Below are positions 1 to 8,809 of a stretch of DNA of 64,000 bases, in pieces; positions within the stretch are counted from its first letter, which is position 1, and every line of letters starts with the position of its first letter. The translations under genes and the position numbers were made by a program. The DNA lies in assembly GCF_030678875.1 (NCBI RefSeq), contig NZ_JAUUDS010000002.1, forward strand, positions 334,452-398,451, in the 5' to 3' direction. The notes under the pieces were generated by a model that had not been told where the DNA came from, did no database searches, and saw only the letters and a program-made list of their open reading frames with translations. Origin of the DNA: Sphingomonas aurea (GTDB lineage: Bacteria; Pseudomonadota; Alphaproteobacteria; Sphingomonadales; Sphingomonadaceae).

Positions 1-2
1 CT

Positions 3-647
3 AACGGCTTCAGTTCGGTCGGCGCCGCGCGCTTCTTCATCAACGGGCTGGACACGACCACGCAGGGCGTCGATGTGGTCGGCACCTATCGCTTGCGCCT
101 CGGCGATCTGGGCAGTTGGTCACTGTCGGCCGCCTACAACTACACGCAAAACAAAATTGACAAGCGCCTGAATAACTTAGGGCCGCTCGCGTCGAACCCT
201 AACATCATCCTGTTCGGCCGGGTGGAAGGCATTCGGTTCGAGAAGGGACAGCCCCGCGATAAGGTGGTGCTGTCAGCCGACGGCGATCTCGGCGTGTTCG
301 GGGTCACTGCGCGCTCCACGCGCTATGGCCGCGTCATCGCTCCCACTGCGACCTCGCTCACGGGCACCACCCTCGGTCTGAGCGATTATGGACCCGACGA
401 CGTATTTCTCCGGCCGAAGTGGATCACCGATCTGGAAGCCCGCTACACTTTCAAGGAGCACATGACCTTCGCGATCGGTGCGAACAACCTGTTTGACGTC
501 TATCCGACGCGCTTGCCCTTCGGCCCACGCGCTGCCTCTGTCGGCGGCCAAAATCCAGCAAACCAGATCTATATACCTTACAGCGGCTTCTCGCCTTTCG
601 GATTTAACGGGCGCTTCATCTACGGGCGGGTCACTGCTCAGTTCTAA
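3..647 (+). CDS. TonB-dependent receptor, C-terminal part (5' end outside window)
   Basis: The reading frame is open from the first bases of the window, so the gene starts upstream and only about 214 C-terminal residues are seen. The piece is the last strands of an outer-membrane beta-barrel. It has the receptor signature GANNLFDVYP near residue 160 of the visible part and ends in an aromatic residue (VTAQF), as outer-membrane proteins recognised by the Bam machinery do. Such receptors import siderophores, vitamin B12 or glycans using TonB energy. The substrate cannot be told from this end. An internal GTG at position 75 is not the real start. The family call is firm. Confidence 0.88.
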   Translation, partial: NGFSSVGAARFFINGLDTTTQGVDVVGTYRLRLGDLGSWSLSAAYNYTQNKIDKRLNNLGPLASNPNIILFGRVEGIRFEKGQPRDKVVLSADGDLGVFGVTARSTRYGRVIAPTATSLTGTTLGLSDYGPDDVFLRPKWITDLEARYTFKEHMTFAIGANNLFDVYPTRLPFGPRAASVGGQNPANQIYIPYSGFSPFGFNGRFIYGRVTAQF

Positions 648-808
648 AGAATTTATGATCGGATCAGAAATATCACGGAGCAGGCACGTATTTGCGCCGG
701 AAATTTCGAGATGTGCTCGCGCTTTGAATGATTTAAAGTGTGTGGCGGCCCTGTCGGCAACGCGGACCGCTTTCCACACAATGCACCCTGGTCTTTATGG
801 CTAGCAGC

Positions 809-1529
809 CTAGCTCGAGAGGATCTGCCACTCCGCCAGGGCAGCAGAGCGTCGTTCCTTGTAGGTCTTGCGATCAGTGAGGTCGTGCTCCGGGCTGAACT
901 GGTTGTGGATGTTGGCGTGGACGGAGCCGAACTTCTGTAGCGTCTTCATCTGCGTGAACCGCAGCAACGCCCGCTCTCGTCGTCGGAATGGCAGGTGTGA
1001 GTTCTCCACCCGGTTGTTCGCCCAGAGGCCGATTTCCTGCTTGTCGGCATTGCTGAGCTCGTTCATCGCGGCACGGTACCTGCGCAAACTATCGGTGGTG
1101 ATTGCCTCAGGCGAGCCGTGCCGCTTCAGTGCCTTCTTCATGAAGGTGAGCGCGGCTGCCTTGTCCCGGGTCTTGGTGACGTAGCTCTCCAGCCTTCTCC
1201 CTCATGATCTACCGCTCGCCACAGGTAGACCACCTCGCCGTTCAGCTTCACGTACATCTCGTCCAGGTGCCAGCGCCAGTGTCTGAACCCTCGCATGCGG
1301 CTTACCACTGCCGGCGGATATCGCCGGCGAACATCGGACCGAACCTGTTCCACCAGAGCCTCACCGTCTCATGGCAGATGTCGATCCCGCGCTCGAACAG
1401 CAGGTCCTCGACGTTGCGCAAGCTGCGCGAAAAGCGCACGTACATCAGGGCCACCAGCCGGATCACCTCGGGTGACGAGATAAACTGGCGGAACGGGCTA
1501 GGCCGGAGCGCTCGTGATCTGCGGAGCAT
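809..1529 (-). mobile_element. IS6-family transposase remnant, split into three frames
   Basis: Read on the minus strand, three overlapping pieces together spell an IS6/IS26-type DDE transposase. Positions 1302-1529 give the N-terminal part (FRQFISSPEVIRL, RNVEDLLFERGI). Positions 1138-1353 give HWRWHLDEMYVK with the first catalytic Asp. Positions 809-1141 give AITTDSLRRY and NNRVENSH with the other catalytic residues. The frame breaks near 1320 and near 1197, where one base is missing after HEGE. All catalytic segments survive, but no single reading frame joins them, so the element is dead unless frameshifting occurs. I could not find clear terminal inverted repeats. A second remnant of the same family lies at 2854-3132 in the same orientation. 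Confidence 0.88.
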
Positions 1530-1775
1530 TCCGGGCCAGTATCAGCCTCTACCCCGCATGCCACGTCGGCTTTACAGTATCCCAGCAGTTGCATTTGTCA
1601 GTCGGAGCCATCCAAGGTTTGAGCATAATCGAACAGATACCATGTACCGATATGGTACAGGATCTTAGATTTCACTATGAACAGGAGGTTAATCACCCCT
1701 ATGAAAATTCTGCGCCTTTGATAGCACAAATCGGCCATGTCGGACTTGCCGGCCGGCTCTCAAAAGGGGGAAGCA

Positions 1776-2348
1776 ATGAAGAAGTTTGCATTGGCGGCTA
1801 GTGCCGCTCTCATCGCGCTGAGCGCAGCTACGCCGGCTATGGCTGCTCGCATGTTCACGCTGACTGCGACTGGCAGCAGCTTCAACATCGATGCCACGCT
1901 GACGACCACCGACAGCTCGGACAACGTCGGTTATAGCAACAACACCGGATACCTGATCACTGGCATCACTGGAACGGTGAAGCCGGCCGGGAACGGCAAC
2001 AATGTGCAGACCATCAATGGTCTGTCGGCGGTAGGCACCTACCCGGTTGACGGTGTCGTTTCGAACGACAACATCCTGAAGACGACGGCACCGTATTTCG
2101 ACCTCGCGGGTGTGAGCTTCACAACCGCACAGGGCGGCTCGCCGTTCAACCTGTATTATGACGGCGGTTATCTTTTTATCCGCGGTCGAAATCAGAACAA
2201 CACCGGCTCGTTCACCTCCGTGACCATTTCGGAAATTACTGCAGCCGTTCCTGAGCCTGCCACTTGGGCGATGATGCTCGTCGGGTTCGGTATGGTCGCC
2301 GGTGCCGCCCGCTACCGTCGTCGCAGCACCAAGGCAGCTTACGCCTGA
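1776..2348 (+). CDS. PEPxxWA-CTERM sorting domain protein
   Basis: This 190-residue secreted protein has an N-terminal signal peptide (MKKFALAASAALIALSAA, cleavage after AMA). A small beta-rich body rich in Thr, Ser, Asn and Gly follows. The C-terminal tripartite tail is AVPEPATWAMM, a hydrophobic stretch, then RYRRR. That tail is the PEPxxWA variant of PEP-CTERM, recognised by an exosortase-type system and common in sphingomonads. The start at 1776 is chosen because a purine-rich ribosome-binding site (AAGGGGGAA) sits just upstream and the signal peptide begins there. An upstream in-frame ATG at 1737 would only add a non-signal extension. The body is not recognised. It sits between two IS6 remnants and is followed by a terminator. 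Confidence 0.85.
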   Translation: MKKFALAASAALIALSAATPAMAARMFTLTATGSSFNIDATLTTTDSSDNVGYSNNTGYLITGITGTVKPAGNGNNVQTINGLSAVGTYPVDGVVSNDNILKTTAPYFDLAGVSFTTAQGGSPFNLYYDGGYLFIRGRNQNNTGSFTSVTISEITAAVPEPATWAMMLVGFGMVAGAARYRRRSTKAAYA

Positions 2349-2373
2349 TCCTCCGCGAGGATGACCAAGAGGA

Positions 2374-2401
2374 GGCCGTCGGAGCGATCCGGCGGCCTTT
2401 T
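2374..2401 (+). terminator. Rho-independent terminator
   Basis: A GC-rich stem of nine pairs (GGCCGTCGG against CCGGCGGCC, one G-T pair) with a six-base loop is followed directly by TTTT. It lies 25 bases past the stop of the PEP-CTERM gene. Confidence 0.8.
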
Positions 2402-2422
2402 CGGTTAGTTGGGAGGGCGAAG

Positions 2423-2677
2423 ATGTCACCTAGTGCGGAGATGGACGAGGCCAAAGCAATCTGGGCTGTCCTAGGGGAGCATGGATCATTGTGGCTCTCC
2501 AGTCATATAGAACGATTAAGCGAGATCGGCGCGACGGATCAAGCACAGCGCAGTATCGCCATTGGAAAATGCTTGACGCAGCTTCGCCGCCTTCAACCAG
2601 GAAGGTGCCGTCAAAGCAACGGCACACGGCCGATCGAAGGCGGATTTTTGCCCGTATGCTCGCTGCTTATTAAATAA
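2423..2677 (+). CDS. Small hypothetical protein (84 aa)
   Basis: This 84-residue protein starts MSPSAEMDEAKAIW. A ribosome-binding site (GGGAGGGCGA) directly upstream of the ATG supports the start. The first 60 residues look helical and acidic, with LSSHIERLSEIG and IAIGKCLTQLRR segments. The last 20 residues look like a run-on tail. It follows the terminator of the PEP-CTERM gene, so it probably has its own promoter. I do not recognise a functional domain. It may be a real small sphingomonad protein with a damaged 3' end. Confidence 0.45.
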   Translation: MSPSAEMDEAKAIWAVLGEHGSLWLSSHIERLSEIGATDQAQRSIAIGKCLTQLRRLQPGRCRQSNGTRPIEGGFLPVCSLLIK

Positions 2678-2853
2678 ACGGCGGCCGAGCTCGCGAATAC
2701 CAAGCAAGTTCGCAGCACCAGAAGCGAAAGCCATAACTTAGATGCTCGAGACTGTCAGCCATGCGCGGCTCCGGAGCCGGCAGATCCGTTTAGTTGACAG
2801 TTCCTCCACTCTGGTTGCCTTCTCAATGGTGCTGTTAGTCTAACGCGACCCGC

Positions 2854-3132
2854 TCACCACGATGCACGTCGGTCTTTGAGGACGCCATCCTGGAAGCCCC
2901 GCATGCAGCTCAACCGCGCTCGACGAATATCGCTCGCGAACATCGGGCCAAACCTGTTCCACCAGAGTCTCACCGTCTCATGGCAGATGTCGATCCCGCG
3001 CTCGAACAGCAGGTCCTCGACGTTCCGCAGGCTGAGTGGAAAGCGCACGTACATTAGCACCACAAGCCGGATCACCTCTGGCGAGGAGTTGAGGTAGCGG
3101 AACGGCGAGGCTGGCTTGCGCGGGCGTGGCAT
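2854..3132 (-). mobile_element. IS6-family transposase, N-terminal fragment
   Basis: The 92-residue product begins MPRPRKPASPFRYLNSS and continues with the IS6 N-terminal helix-turn-helix region (RNVEDLLFERGIDICHE, LWWNRFGPMFASDIRR). It is nearly identical in this part to the remnant at 1302-1529. After RRARLSCMRGF the similarity ends and the DDE catalytic domain is absent, so this is a truncated copy. Together the two copies bracket 1.3 kb carrying the PEP-CTERM gene, in the same orientation, as would follow from IS6 cointegrate or translocation events. Confidence 0.85.
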
Positions 3133-3246
3133 GCCCCCTCCCTAACCCACCATCACCCGATTACCAGCCAGTGCATTTGGTTTGACGCAGTCCGGCGGCA
3201 TGACAGGTAAGTCGAGCCGGGGGCCTCATCCGATCTTCCCCTATCG

Positions 3247-3675
3247 GTGTCGAACGGCATGGCGGTTGACCTACGCCGTTATCGACAAGAAACTTGGCCA
3301 ATGGGAACGAACGACTGGTCGCTGAACGTGGTCGGCGAGAGCTATCGCAATCCGGATGGGTCTAGTCGCCAGACTGAGATAGCGCGTTGCAGGGCGGGAG
3401 AAGCCGTGACCCTGACCCGCGAGCCGGACAACCGTCACGACACCAACGCGGTGGCGGTGCACAGCGTTCGAGGTGTTCAGATCGGCTACGTCGCTGCTGA
3501 ACATGCCCGCTGGATCGGCGGTAAGATCGACGACGGGCATCACGCGTTGGCGCTGATCGAGCGCATTCACGGCGGCACGAAGGGTAAGCCGAGCCGGGGT
3601 GTCCTCATCCGATTGAACCTGAAAGGTGAGCAGCCGGCAAAGCCCAGCTTCATGCGCCGCTTGTTCGGCAGCTAA
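3247..3675 (+). CDS. HIRAN domain-containing protein
   Basis: The core (SLNVVGESYRN..., VTLTREPDNRHDTNAVAVHS, GVQIGYVAAEHARWIGG) is a HIRAN domain, the small beta-barrel found in HLTF/Rad5-type helicases and as stand-alone bacterial proteins, thought to bind DNA ends. There is no other domain. A GTG at 3247 gives 142 residues. ATG at 3301 (MGTNDWSLNVVG) gives 124 residues and fits the domain boundary better, but neither has a strong ribosome-binding site. It lies alone after the IS6 fragment. The domain call is fairly firm. The role, perhaps sensing DNA damage or foreign DNA, is inference. Confidence 0.7.
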   Translation: MSNGMAVDLRRYRQETWPMGTNDWSLNVVGESYRNPDGSSRQTEIARCRAGEAVTLTREPDNRHDTNAVAVHSVRGVQIGYVAAEHARWIGGKIDDGHHALALIERIHGGTKGKPSRGVLIRLNLKGEQPAKPSFMRRLFGS

Positions 3676-4090
3676 TCACCGACATGCCCATCAAAGGCTG
3701 GCCCCGCTGCCGACCATTCGAACAGCGGGGCATGAATTACTTTGCCGGCGTAGAGATCGTTGTCAGAACGGCCGAAGCGGTCTGGGGTGCGGCAGGCGAG
3801 CTGACGATCATCGGCTGCGGCGTCGCGGTCGAGAACGCCACTGGCACATCCTCGTCCATGAACCCGTTCACCGGCGTACCGATCGGGATGTTGGCACTGG
3901 TAACTGACGGCATTGCAGGCCGAGATCGTACCGGCTGCCTCGACCCAGAAGCCAACGTTCCGCGGCGCAGGGCCGCTGCTCGTAAGCGGTCGTTTGTTCA
4001 AGCGCTTCTGAGCCGAACTTGATCGCTTGCTGCTCGATGTGTTCCGGTCAAGTATGGCTGTCGGCGAGGCGTCTTGGACAGGAATGATTG
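3676..4090. other. Gene-poor stretch, no supportable gene
   Basis: Open frames exist on both strands (plus from 3684, minus 3737-3955 and 3672-4145), but none has a convincing ribosome-binding site or a recognisable family. The minus frame 3737-3955 reads smoothly (PIGTPVNGFMDEDVPVAF) and might be a degraded protein. I could not assign it. Confidence 0.4.
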
Positions 4091-4756
4091 GTGCGTAAGC
4101 TAACTGGCGCAGTCTTTCTATCGCTCGACGGTGTGATGCAGGCACCTGGAGGGCCGACTGAGGACCCGACCGGCGGCTTCGACCAAGGGGGCTGGGTGTT
4201 CGGCATCGGCGACGATGTGATCGACCCAGTGCTGGACAGCCTGTTCGGCGCGCCTTACGCTCTGCTGCTCGGTCGGCGTACCTACGAAATATTTGCCGCC
4301 TATTGGCCGTACGTCGAGGGCGAGATGGCCGGCATGGGCGAGGCGCTGACCGCAGCCGATAAGCACGTCGTGACGCATAGAGACCAGCCGCTCGGCTGGG
4401 ACAACAGCCACCGCCTTGATGGCACCACTGCGGTACGAATGCTCAAGGAGAGCGACGGTCCCAACCTGCTGATCCAGGGATCGTCGACGCTCTACCCGCC
4501 CCTTCTCGCTGCGGGGCTGATCGACGAGCTGGTGCTAATGACATTCCCTGTCGTGCTAGGAACCGGGAAGCGTCTGTTCGGCGACGGGACGCCGCCGGGC
4601 GCGTGGCGCCTGCTCCAACAGCAGGTTGGCGAAAAGGGCGTGATCGTCACACGTTGGGCACCGGCCGGGCCGGTTCCGACCGCCAACCATCCCGACCCGA
4701 GCACCAGCGCAGCTGAGGTCGAGCGCCAGAAACGAATGGCGGAAGGCACATGGTAG
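4091..4756 (+). CDS. Dihydrofolate reductase family protein (RibD C-terminal domain)
   Basis: This 221-residue protein has the RibD-C/DHFR-like fold. It begins with a strand and SLDGVMQAP at residues 11-19, has the LLLGRRTYEIFAAYWP nucleotide-binding helix near residue 60, and LLIQGSSTLYPPLLAAGLIDE near 130. The motif FPVVLGTGKRLF follows. Stand-alone members are NADPH-dependent reductases of unknown substrate. GTG at 4091 is chosen over the TTG at 4088 because GGACAGGA lies 7 bases upstream. A Pro- and Ser-rich tail after about residue 190 is not part of the domain. It is monocistronic by position. Confidence 0.85.
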   Translation: MRKLTGAVFLSLDGVMQAPGGPTEDPTGGFDQGGWVFGIGDDVIDPVLDSLFGAPYALLLGRRTYEIFAAYWPYVEGEMAGMGEALTAADKHVVTHRDQPLGWDNSHRLDGTTAVRMLKESDGPNLLIQGSSTLYPPLLAAGLIDELVLMTFPVVLGTGKRLFGDGTPPGAWRLLQQQVGEKGVIVTRWAPAGPVPTANHPDPSTSAAEVERQKRMAEGTW

Positions 4757-4980
4757 TCTTCCGCTTGGGCTTCTAGCCTCGTCCCCTCGACCCAAACTCT
4801 GCCAGTCAATCGCGCTCGCCTGCCTCCGGAAAGCGGCCGCTCGCTTCTCCGCATTCGCCGTCTGCTTAACGGCCACTTTTGAGAAAACGCACGGCGCGAG
4901 TGCTGGCTTGCCGCCGGGCAGCTTTCAGGAGATGATTCCAATCGAGCGGACTACTGCGCGCGAGTTTGGCTGAGGGCGAT

Positions 4981-5583
4981 ATGGCAAGAAGGCAAAATGT
5001 CACCCGAGCATTCTTGTGGCTTGCGGTCTTAGCGGGAGGACCGCTGCTCGGCGCCAAGTTGTTCGATCTTCTCGTTCTTGCTGGCGCATGGAGCGCTCGT
5101 CCGCCTGCGTCTCTCGCGATGATGCCCTACGGGAAGGCGTGGCCAGTCGACACCGGCGTGTTCTTCATTCCATTCTCGGCGGGCATGCTGATCGCCGGGT
5201 TTGGGGCGCTCGCCGCCGGGTGGCGCACCCCGTGGCGCTATCGATGGCTGCTTTGCCTGCCGTCGATTGGCATATTGCTCCTGCTCATCCTGACGGTTGT
5301 CGCGTTCTGGCCGATGAACGCCGCGCTATACTATCACGGTATCGGCTCACCCAAAGACACGATCACGGACGCTCAGTCGATTGCAATGACGCAGCGCTGG
5401 GTGGTGCTGGACTGGGTTCGCGTCGCGGGCGCAACCGCCGCCTTCGTCGGACCCCTGCGGGCACTCACCGTGTCGTGGCCTACAGAAGTCGCACCGAGAG
5501 ATCCGCCCCTTGTCCGGGTTGCGCTCGCTGTGGCCGTGGTTGGAGTGGCGGGATTCATTGTGTGGTTCGTGTCGAACGTGTGA
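4981..5583 (+). CDS. DUF1772-family integral membrane protein
   Basis: This 200-residue protein has four predicted membrane helices: AFLWLAVLAGGPLLGAK, FIPFSAGMLIAGFGALAAG, WLLCLPSIGILLLLILTVV and the C-terminal VALAVAVVGVAGFIVWFV. The motif FWPMNAALYYHG followed by RWVVLDWVRV is typical of DUF1772, a family related to anthrone oxygenases and often annotated only as membrane protein. ATG at 4981 is chosen because GAGGG lies 6 bases upstream. The TTG at 4966 is less likely. The gene stands alone and its substrate is unknown. Confidence 0.72.
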   Translation: MARRQNVTRAFLWLAVLAGGPLLGAKLFDLLVLAGAWSARPPASLAMMPYGKAWPVDTGVFFIPFSAGMLIAGFGALAAGWRTPWRYRWLLCLPSIGILLLLILTVVAFWPMNAALYYHGIGSPKDTITDAQSIAMTQRWVVLDWVRVAGATAAFVGPLRALTVSWPTEVAPRDPPLVRVALAVAVVGVAGFIVWFVSNV

Positions 5584-5783
5584 TACGAGTTGCGACTTCT
5601 GCGTCAGGTCCGCGGCGCTGAGGACCCATTTGCAGTTGTCCAGCATGAGCAAACGGCTTCCCTGAAGCGGCCGTCCATTCATCTACAGGTCAACGCTCAG
5701 CGTTTTACGCCGGAGTAGGCTAACCAGCTCGATAATGCTGCTGTTCAGAGACCAGCCCTCTTTGGCGCTCGGATCGGGCGCGG

Positions 5784-7682
5784 TCACGCCGCCCGCTCCA
5801 GGTTACTGGTGGCGTAATCGAGGCATGCCTCCACAGCCGCGCCCAGGCTGCCGACATAGAGATCGGCGCCAAGGATCCGCTGGATTTCGCGATCGGTCAG
5901 AGCCGCCTCGCCTTCCGGCCACAGGCCGACGAGGACGGGCACGTTGCCGGCGCGAGAACGGATTCGCCGCACGAGATAGCGCAGATGCGAAGGCGATCCG
6001 CCAATCTCGAGGTAGGAAATGCAGACGAGGCGCGCCTGTGAGGCATCGAGCCGGTCGACGTTCGCGCGGGATCCCGCCTCGTGGGACACGCGGTTGACGC
6101 CAAACCCGCGCTTGGCCAGCAACTGTTCCAGCATCGCGGTAACCGCATCGTCGAGGACGCCGCGTCCGGCGATGCACAGCACTCGGCCGTCCGCATGCCA
6201 CGCCGCCGGTGCCGAGGGCAGCATGGACGGTGCCGTCTCCTGGAACCCCGCGCCGCTGTCCGGCAACGGGGTCAGCAGGCTCCCACCCGCTTTGGAAGGG
6301 GTGGCGGTGTCGTCCTGCTGCCGCAATTCGTCGACCAACACGAGCATCGAATCGACCACCTTCGCGGCGCGCTCGCGTGTGATCGCGCCGCGTTCGACGT
6401 CCGCGGCCGCCATCTTCAGCGCCGCCAGAGCCACTTCGTCGTAATAAGCGGTGAGCGACCGGGTCGCGAGCTGGCTTTCCGCCTGTTCCAGCGCTTCGTC
6501 GGGGTCTTCGGCGAGCATGCGCTGGTAGAAGCGCTCGACGGGCGTGAGCGCCGGCCGATCGCCGAGCAGCACGTCGAGGAACTCGAGGCTGGGGATGTGC
6601 CGCCCCAGCACGACCAGCAGCAGCGTGAGCGGCATCGACAAGACCAGCCCGACCGGCCCCCAAATCCACGTCCAGAACACCGCCGCCAGCACGACCGACA
6701 AGGGCGATAGGCCGGTGGAGTGGCCGTAGAGCAGCGGCTCGACGACATAGCCGATCAGTGGTTCGAGCGCCAGGAACAGCGCCGCGACCATCAGCATCGT
6801 CGACCAGCCGGGATCCGCGCCGGCCCCCACGGCCAGTGGCAGCGCGGCGCCGAGCAACGCACCGATATAGGGCACGAAGCGCAAGACGCCGGCTAGGATG
6901 CCCCAGAGCGCGGGGACCGGCAGGCCGATCAGCCACAGGCCGATGCCCACCGTCAGCCCGAAACTGGCGTTCACCGCGAGCTGCGACAGGAAGTAGCGGC
7001 TGAGCCGCGCGCCGGCCTCATCCATCGCCGCGGTCGTGCGGTGAAGATCCGACGAACCGAATAGGCGGATCAGGCGATCGCGCAGATCCTCCTTCTGCAT
7101 GAGGATGAAGACGGCGACGACGAGGACGATCACGAACGTCTCGAACGGCGCCACCACCGGGCTGAGATAGCCACCCACCTCCTCCAGCACCGGGGTCTCC
7201 TTTTCCACCACGCGGACGTTCAGCGGATGGCTCCTGGTGCCGCGCTGAACATTGGCGTCGGCGCTGGCCAGAGATTGGGTGGCCGCCGGCCGCAGGAACG
7301 GCAGACGCTGTGTCAAATAGCCGCTCGCCCCGTCGACCTTGGCTTGGATCGTCGCGACATAGGTCGGCGCCCGGTCGGCCAGCGACGCGGCCTGCGTGCC
7401 AACCAGCGTGCCGATTCCGCCGAGCACGCCCAACGTACCCAATACGGCGACGAAGATCGCCAGCCCCTTTGGCATGTGCAAACGGCGGAGCAAGAGGACG
7501 ATAGGCGAGAGGACGAAGGACAACAGGATTGCGAGAGTGACGGGCACCAGCACGTCCTTCGCCAGGAAGAGCCCAGCGATCACCACAACCGCGACCGCGA
7601 GGCCGAGCAATCCGTCTCTGCTCGGCACTTTGGCTGCGACTACGCCACTTGCCTCTACCGCTTTGTCCGTCCCGATCGCCAT
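5784..7682 (-). CDS. AI-2E family transporter with C-terminal cytosolic domain
   Basis: The first 390 residues or so form the PerM/TqsA-type permease: two N-terminal helices, a periplasmic segment, then a group of helices with LAGVLRFVPYIGALLGAALP and GYVVEPLLYGHSTGLSPL, both family signatures. Family members export the AI-2 signal or act as Na+/H+ antiporters. Unusually, about 240 further residues follow. A helical linker runs to residue ~500. Then comes a Rossmann-like domain (DGRVLCIAGRGVLDDAVTAM, ARLVCISYLEIGG, VPVLVGLWPEG) resembling a B12-binding or receiver fold but lacking the DxHxxG cobalamin motif. ATG at 7682 is preferred over 7712 because AAGGGGATAGGA lies directly upstream. Transport of AI-2 itself is unproven. 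Confidence 0.85.
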   Translation of the reverse strand: MAIGTDKAVEASGVVAAKVPSRDGLLGLAVAVVVIAGLFLAKDVLVPVTLAILLSFVLSPIVLLLRRLHMPKGLAIFVAVLGTLGVLGGIGTLVGTQAASLADRAPTYVATIQAKVDGASGYLTQRLPFLRPAATQSLASADANVQRGTRSHPLNVRVVEKETPVLEEVGGYLSPVVAPFETFVIVLVVAVFILMQKEDLRDRLIRLFGSSDLHRTTAAMDEAGARLSRYFLSQLAVNASFGLTVGIGLWLIGLPVPALWGILAGVLRFVPYIGALLGAALPLAVGAGADPGWSTMLMVAALFLALEPLIGYVVEPLLYGHSTGLSPLSVVLAAVFWTWIWGPVGLVLSMPLTLLLVVLGRHIPSLEFLDVLLGDRPALTPVERFYQRMLAEDPDEALEQAESQLATRSLTAYYDEVALAALKMAAADVERGAITRERAAKVVDSMLVLVDELRQQDDTATPSKAGGSLLTPLPDSGAGFQETAPSMLPSAPAAWHADGRVLCIAGRGVLDDAVTAMLEQLLAKRGFGVNRVSHEAGSRANVDRLDASQARLVCISYLEIGGSPSHLRYLVRRIRSRAGNVPVLVGLWPEGEAALTDREIQRILGADLYVGSLGAAVEACLDYATSNLERAA

Positions 7683-7936
7683 TCCTATCCCCTTCGAAAT
7701 GGGCAAACTCATGCTGGCAGGGTTCGGTCCGAGAGATTGTCAGTCGGGACTGGAAATTGGCGTCTCTATGTCCACGGCTGTTACGGAGTGACGACCCACA
7801 ATCGGTCACTGAGTCCGACACGCGCGTTCCCCGGAAGCGGTCGCTCGTTCATTTCAGGTCGGCCCGGCGAACCGCCAAACGGACACCGGCGCTCAAGCGG
7901 GCGTTGATCCTATGAGCAGGTTCAGGAGCGTGGGCG

Positions 7937-8800
7937 ATGTTCGTGGTGATGGGTGCAACGGGACACATTGGCGGAACAGTCGCTGACACCCTGCTGGCCA
8001 GGGGCGAAGACGTCCTGATCCTGACCCGTGACCCTGAACACGCCACGGCTTGGCGTGACAAGGGCGCGAGCGTTGCAAATGTCGATGCAGAAGATCCGGC
8101 ATCCTTGCGCTACGCGTTCCGGAAGGCCGATCGCGCCTTTCTCCTGAACCCGCCGGCTAACCCTAGCGGGAACACCGACGAAGTTGAGCGACGCACGATT
8201 GCGAACATCCTCGAGGCCCTGGAGGGCTCCGGGTTGGAAAAGGTGGTTGCTGCCTCGACCTATGGCGCACAACCAGGCGATGCGATCGGCGATTTATCGA
8301 CGCTGTGGCTTCTAGAGGAGGGCCTGACGCGCCAGTCGATCCCGGCTGCGATCAACCGCGGAGCATACTACATGACGAACTGGCTCGGCTTCGGCGATAT
8401 GGTCCGGAGGTCCGGAACGCTGCCGAGCATGTTCCCGGCCGACACGTGCATGCCGATGGTCGCGCCTGCCGATCTGGGTCGCGCGGCCGCCGAACGGCTG
8501 TTGGCGTCGGTCAGCGACACCGCGGTTCGTTATGTCGAAGGTCCAGAGCGCTACACCCCGCAGGATGTTGCCGACGCATTCGCCTCGGCACTGGGCCGAG
8601 ACGTGGTCGTACAGGTTGCGCCGCGCGAGCAATGGGAAACGGTCTACCAGGACGCCGGCTTTTCCCCCGAGGCCGCACGAGCCTATGCCAAAATGACCGC
8701 GGTCAGCTTGGACCAGGATTTCGACAAACCGCGATCACCGATGCGCGGAACAACTCCGCTAGGCGAGCTGATCGCCGCAGCGGTCATCGCCCATTGTTGA
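7937..8800 (+). CDS. NmrA/NAD(P)H-binding family protein
   Basis: This 287-residue atypical short-chain dehydrogenase begins with the Rossmann motif MGATGHIGG at residues 5-13. Family features follow: LTRDPEHATAW, a loop at FLLNPPAN, and VVAASTYGAQPGD. The C-terminal half has VAPADLGRAAAERLLA and YTPQDVADAFASALGR, as in NmrA-like redox sensors and quinone-oxidoreductase-like QorB proteins. The usual catalytic Tyr-x3-Lys is absent, so it may bind NADP(H) as a sensor rather than catalyse a reaction. It ends 9 bases before the GNAT gene, suggesting co-transcription. Confidence 0.85.
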   Translation: MFVVMGATGHIGGTVADTLLARGEDVLILTRDPEHATAWRDKGASVANVDAEDPASLRYAFRKADRAFLLNPPANPSGNTDEVERRTIANILEALEGSGLEKVVAASTYGAQPGDAIGDLSTLWLLEEGLTRQSIPAAINRGAYYMTNWLGFGDMVRRSGTLPSMFPADTCMPMVAPADLGRAAAERLLASVSDTAVRYVEGPERYTPQDVADAFASALGRDVVVQVAPREQWETVYQDAGFSPEAARAYAKMTAVSLDQDFDKPRSPMRGTTPLGELIAAAVIAHC

Positions 8801-8809
8801 AATGACCCA

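Noticed and set aside
1701..1721. Leader peptide MKILRL after AGGAGG upstream of the PEP-CTERM gene
   Set aside because: The spacing of 12 bases is long, the frame ends after six codons and no attenuator hairpin follows.
5803..6936. Long Arg-rich frames inside the AI-2E gene (also plus-strand 6081-6710)
   Set aside because: They are GC-rich shadow frames of the permease gene with unnatural Arg/Pro/Ala composition.
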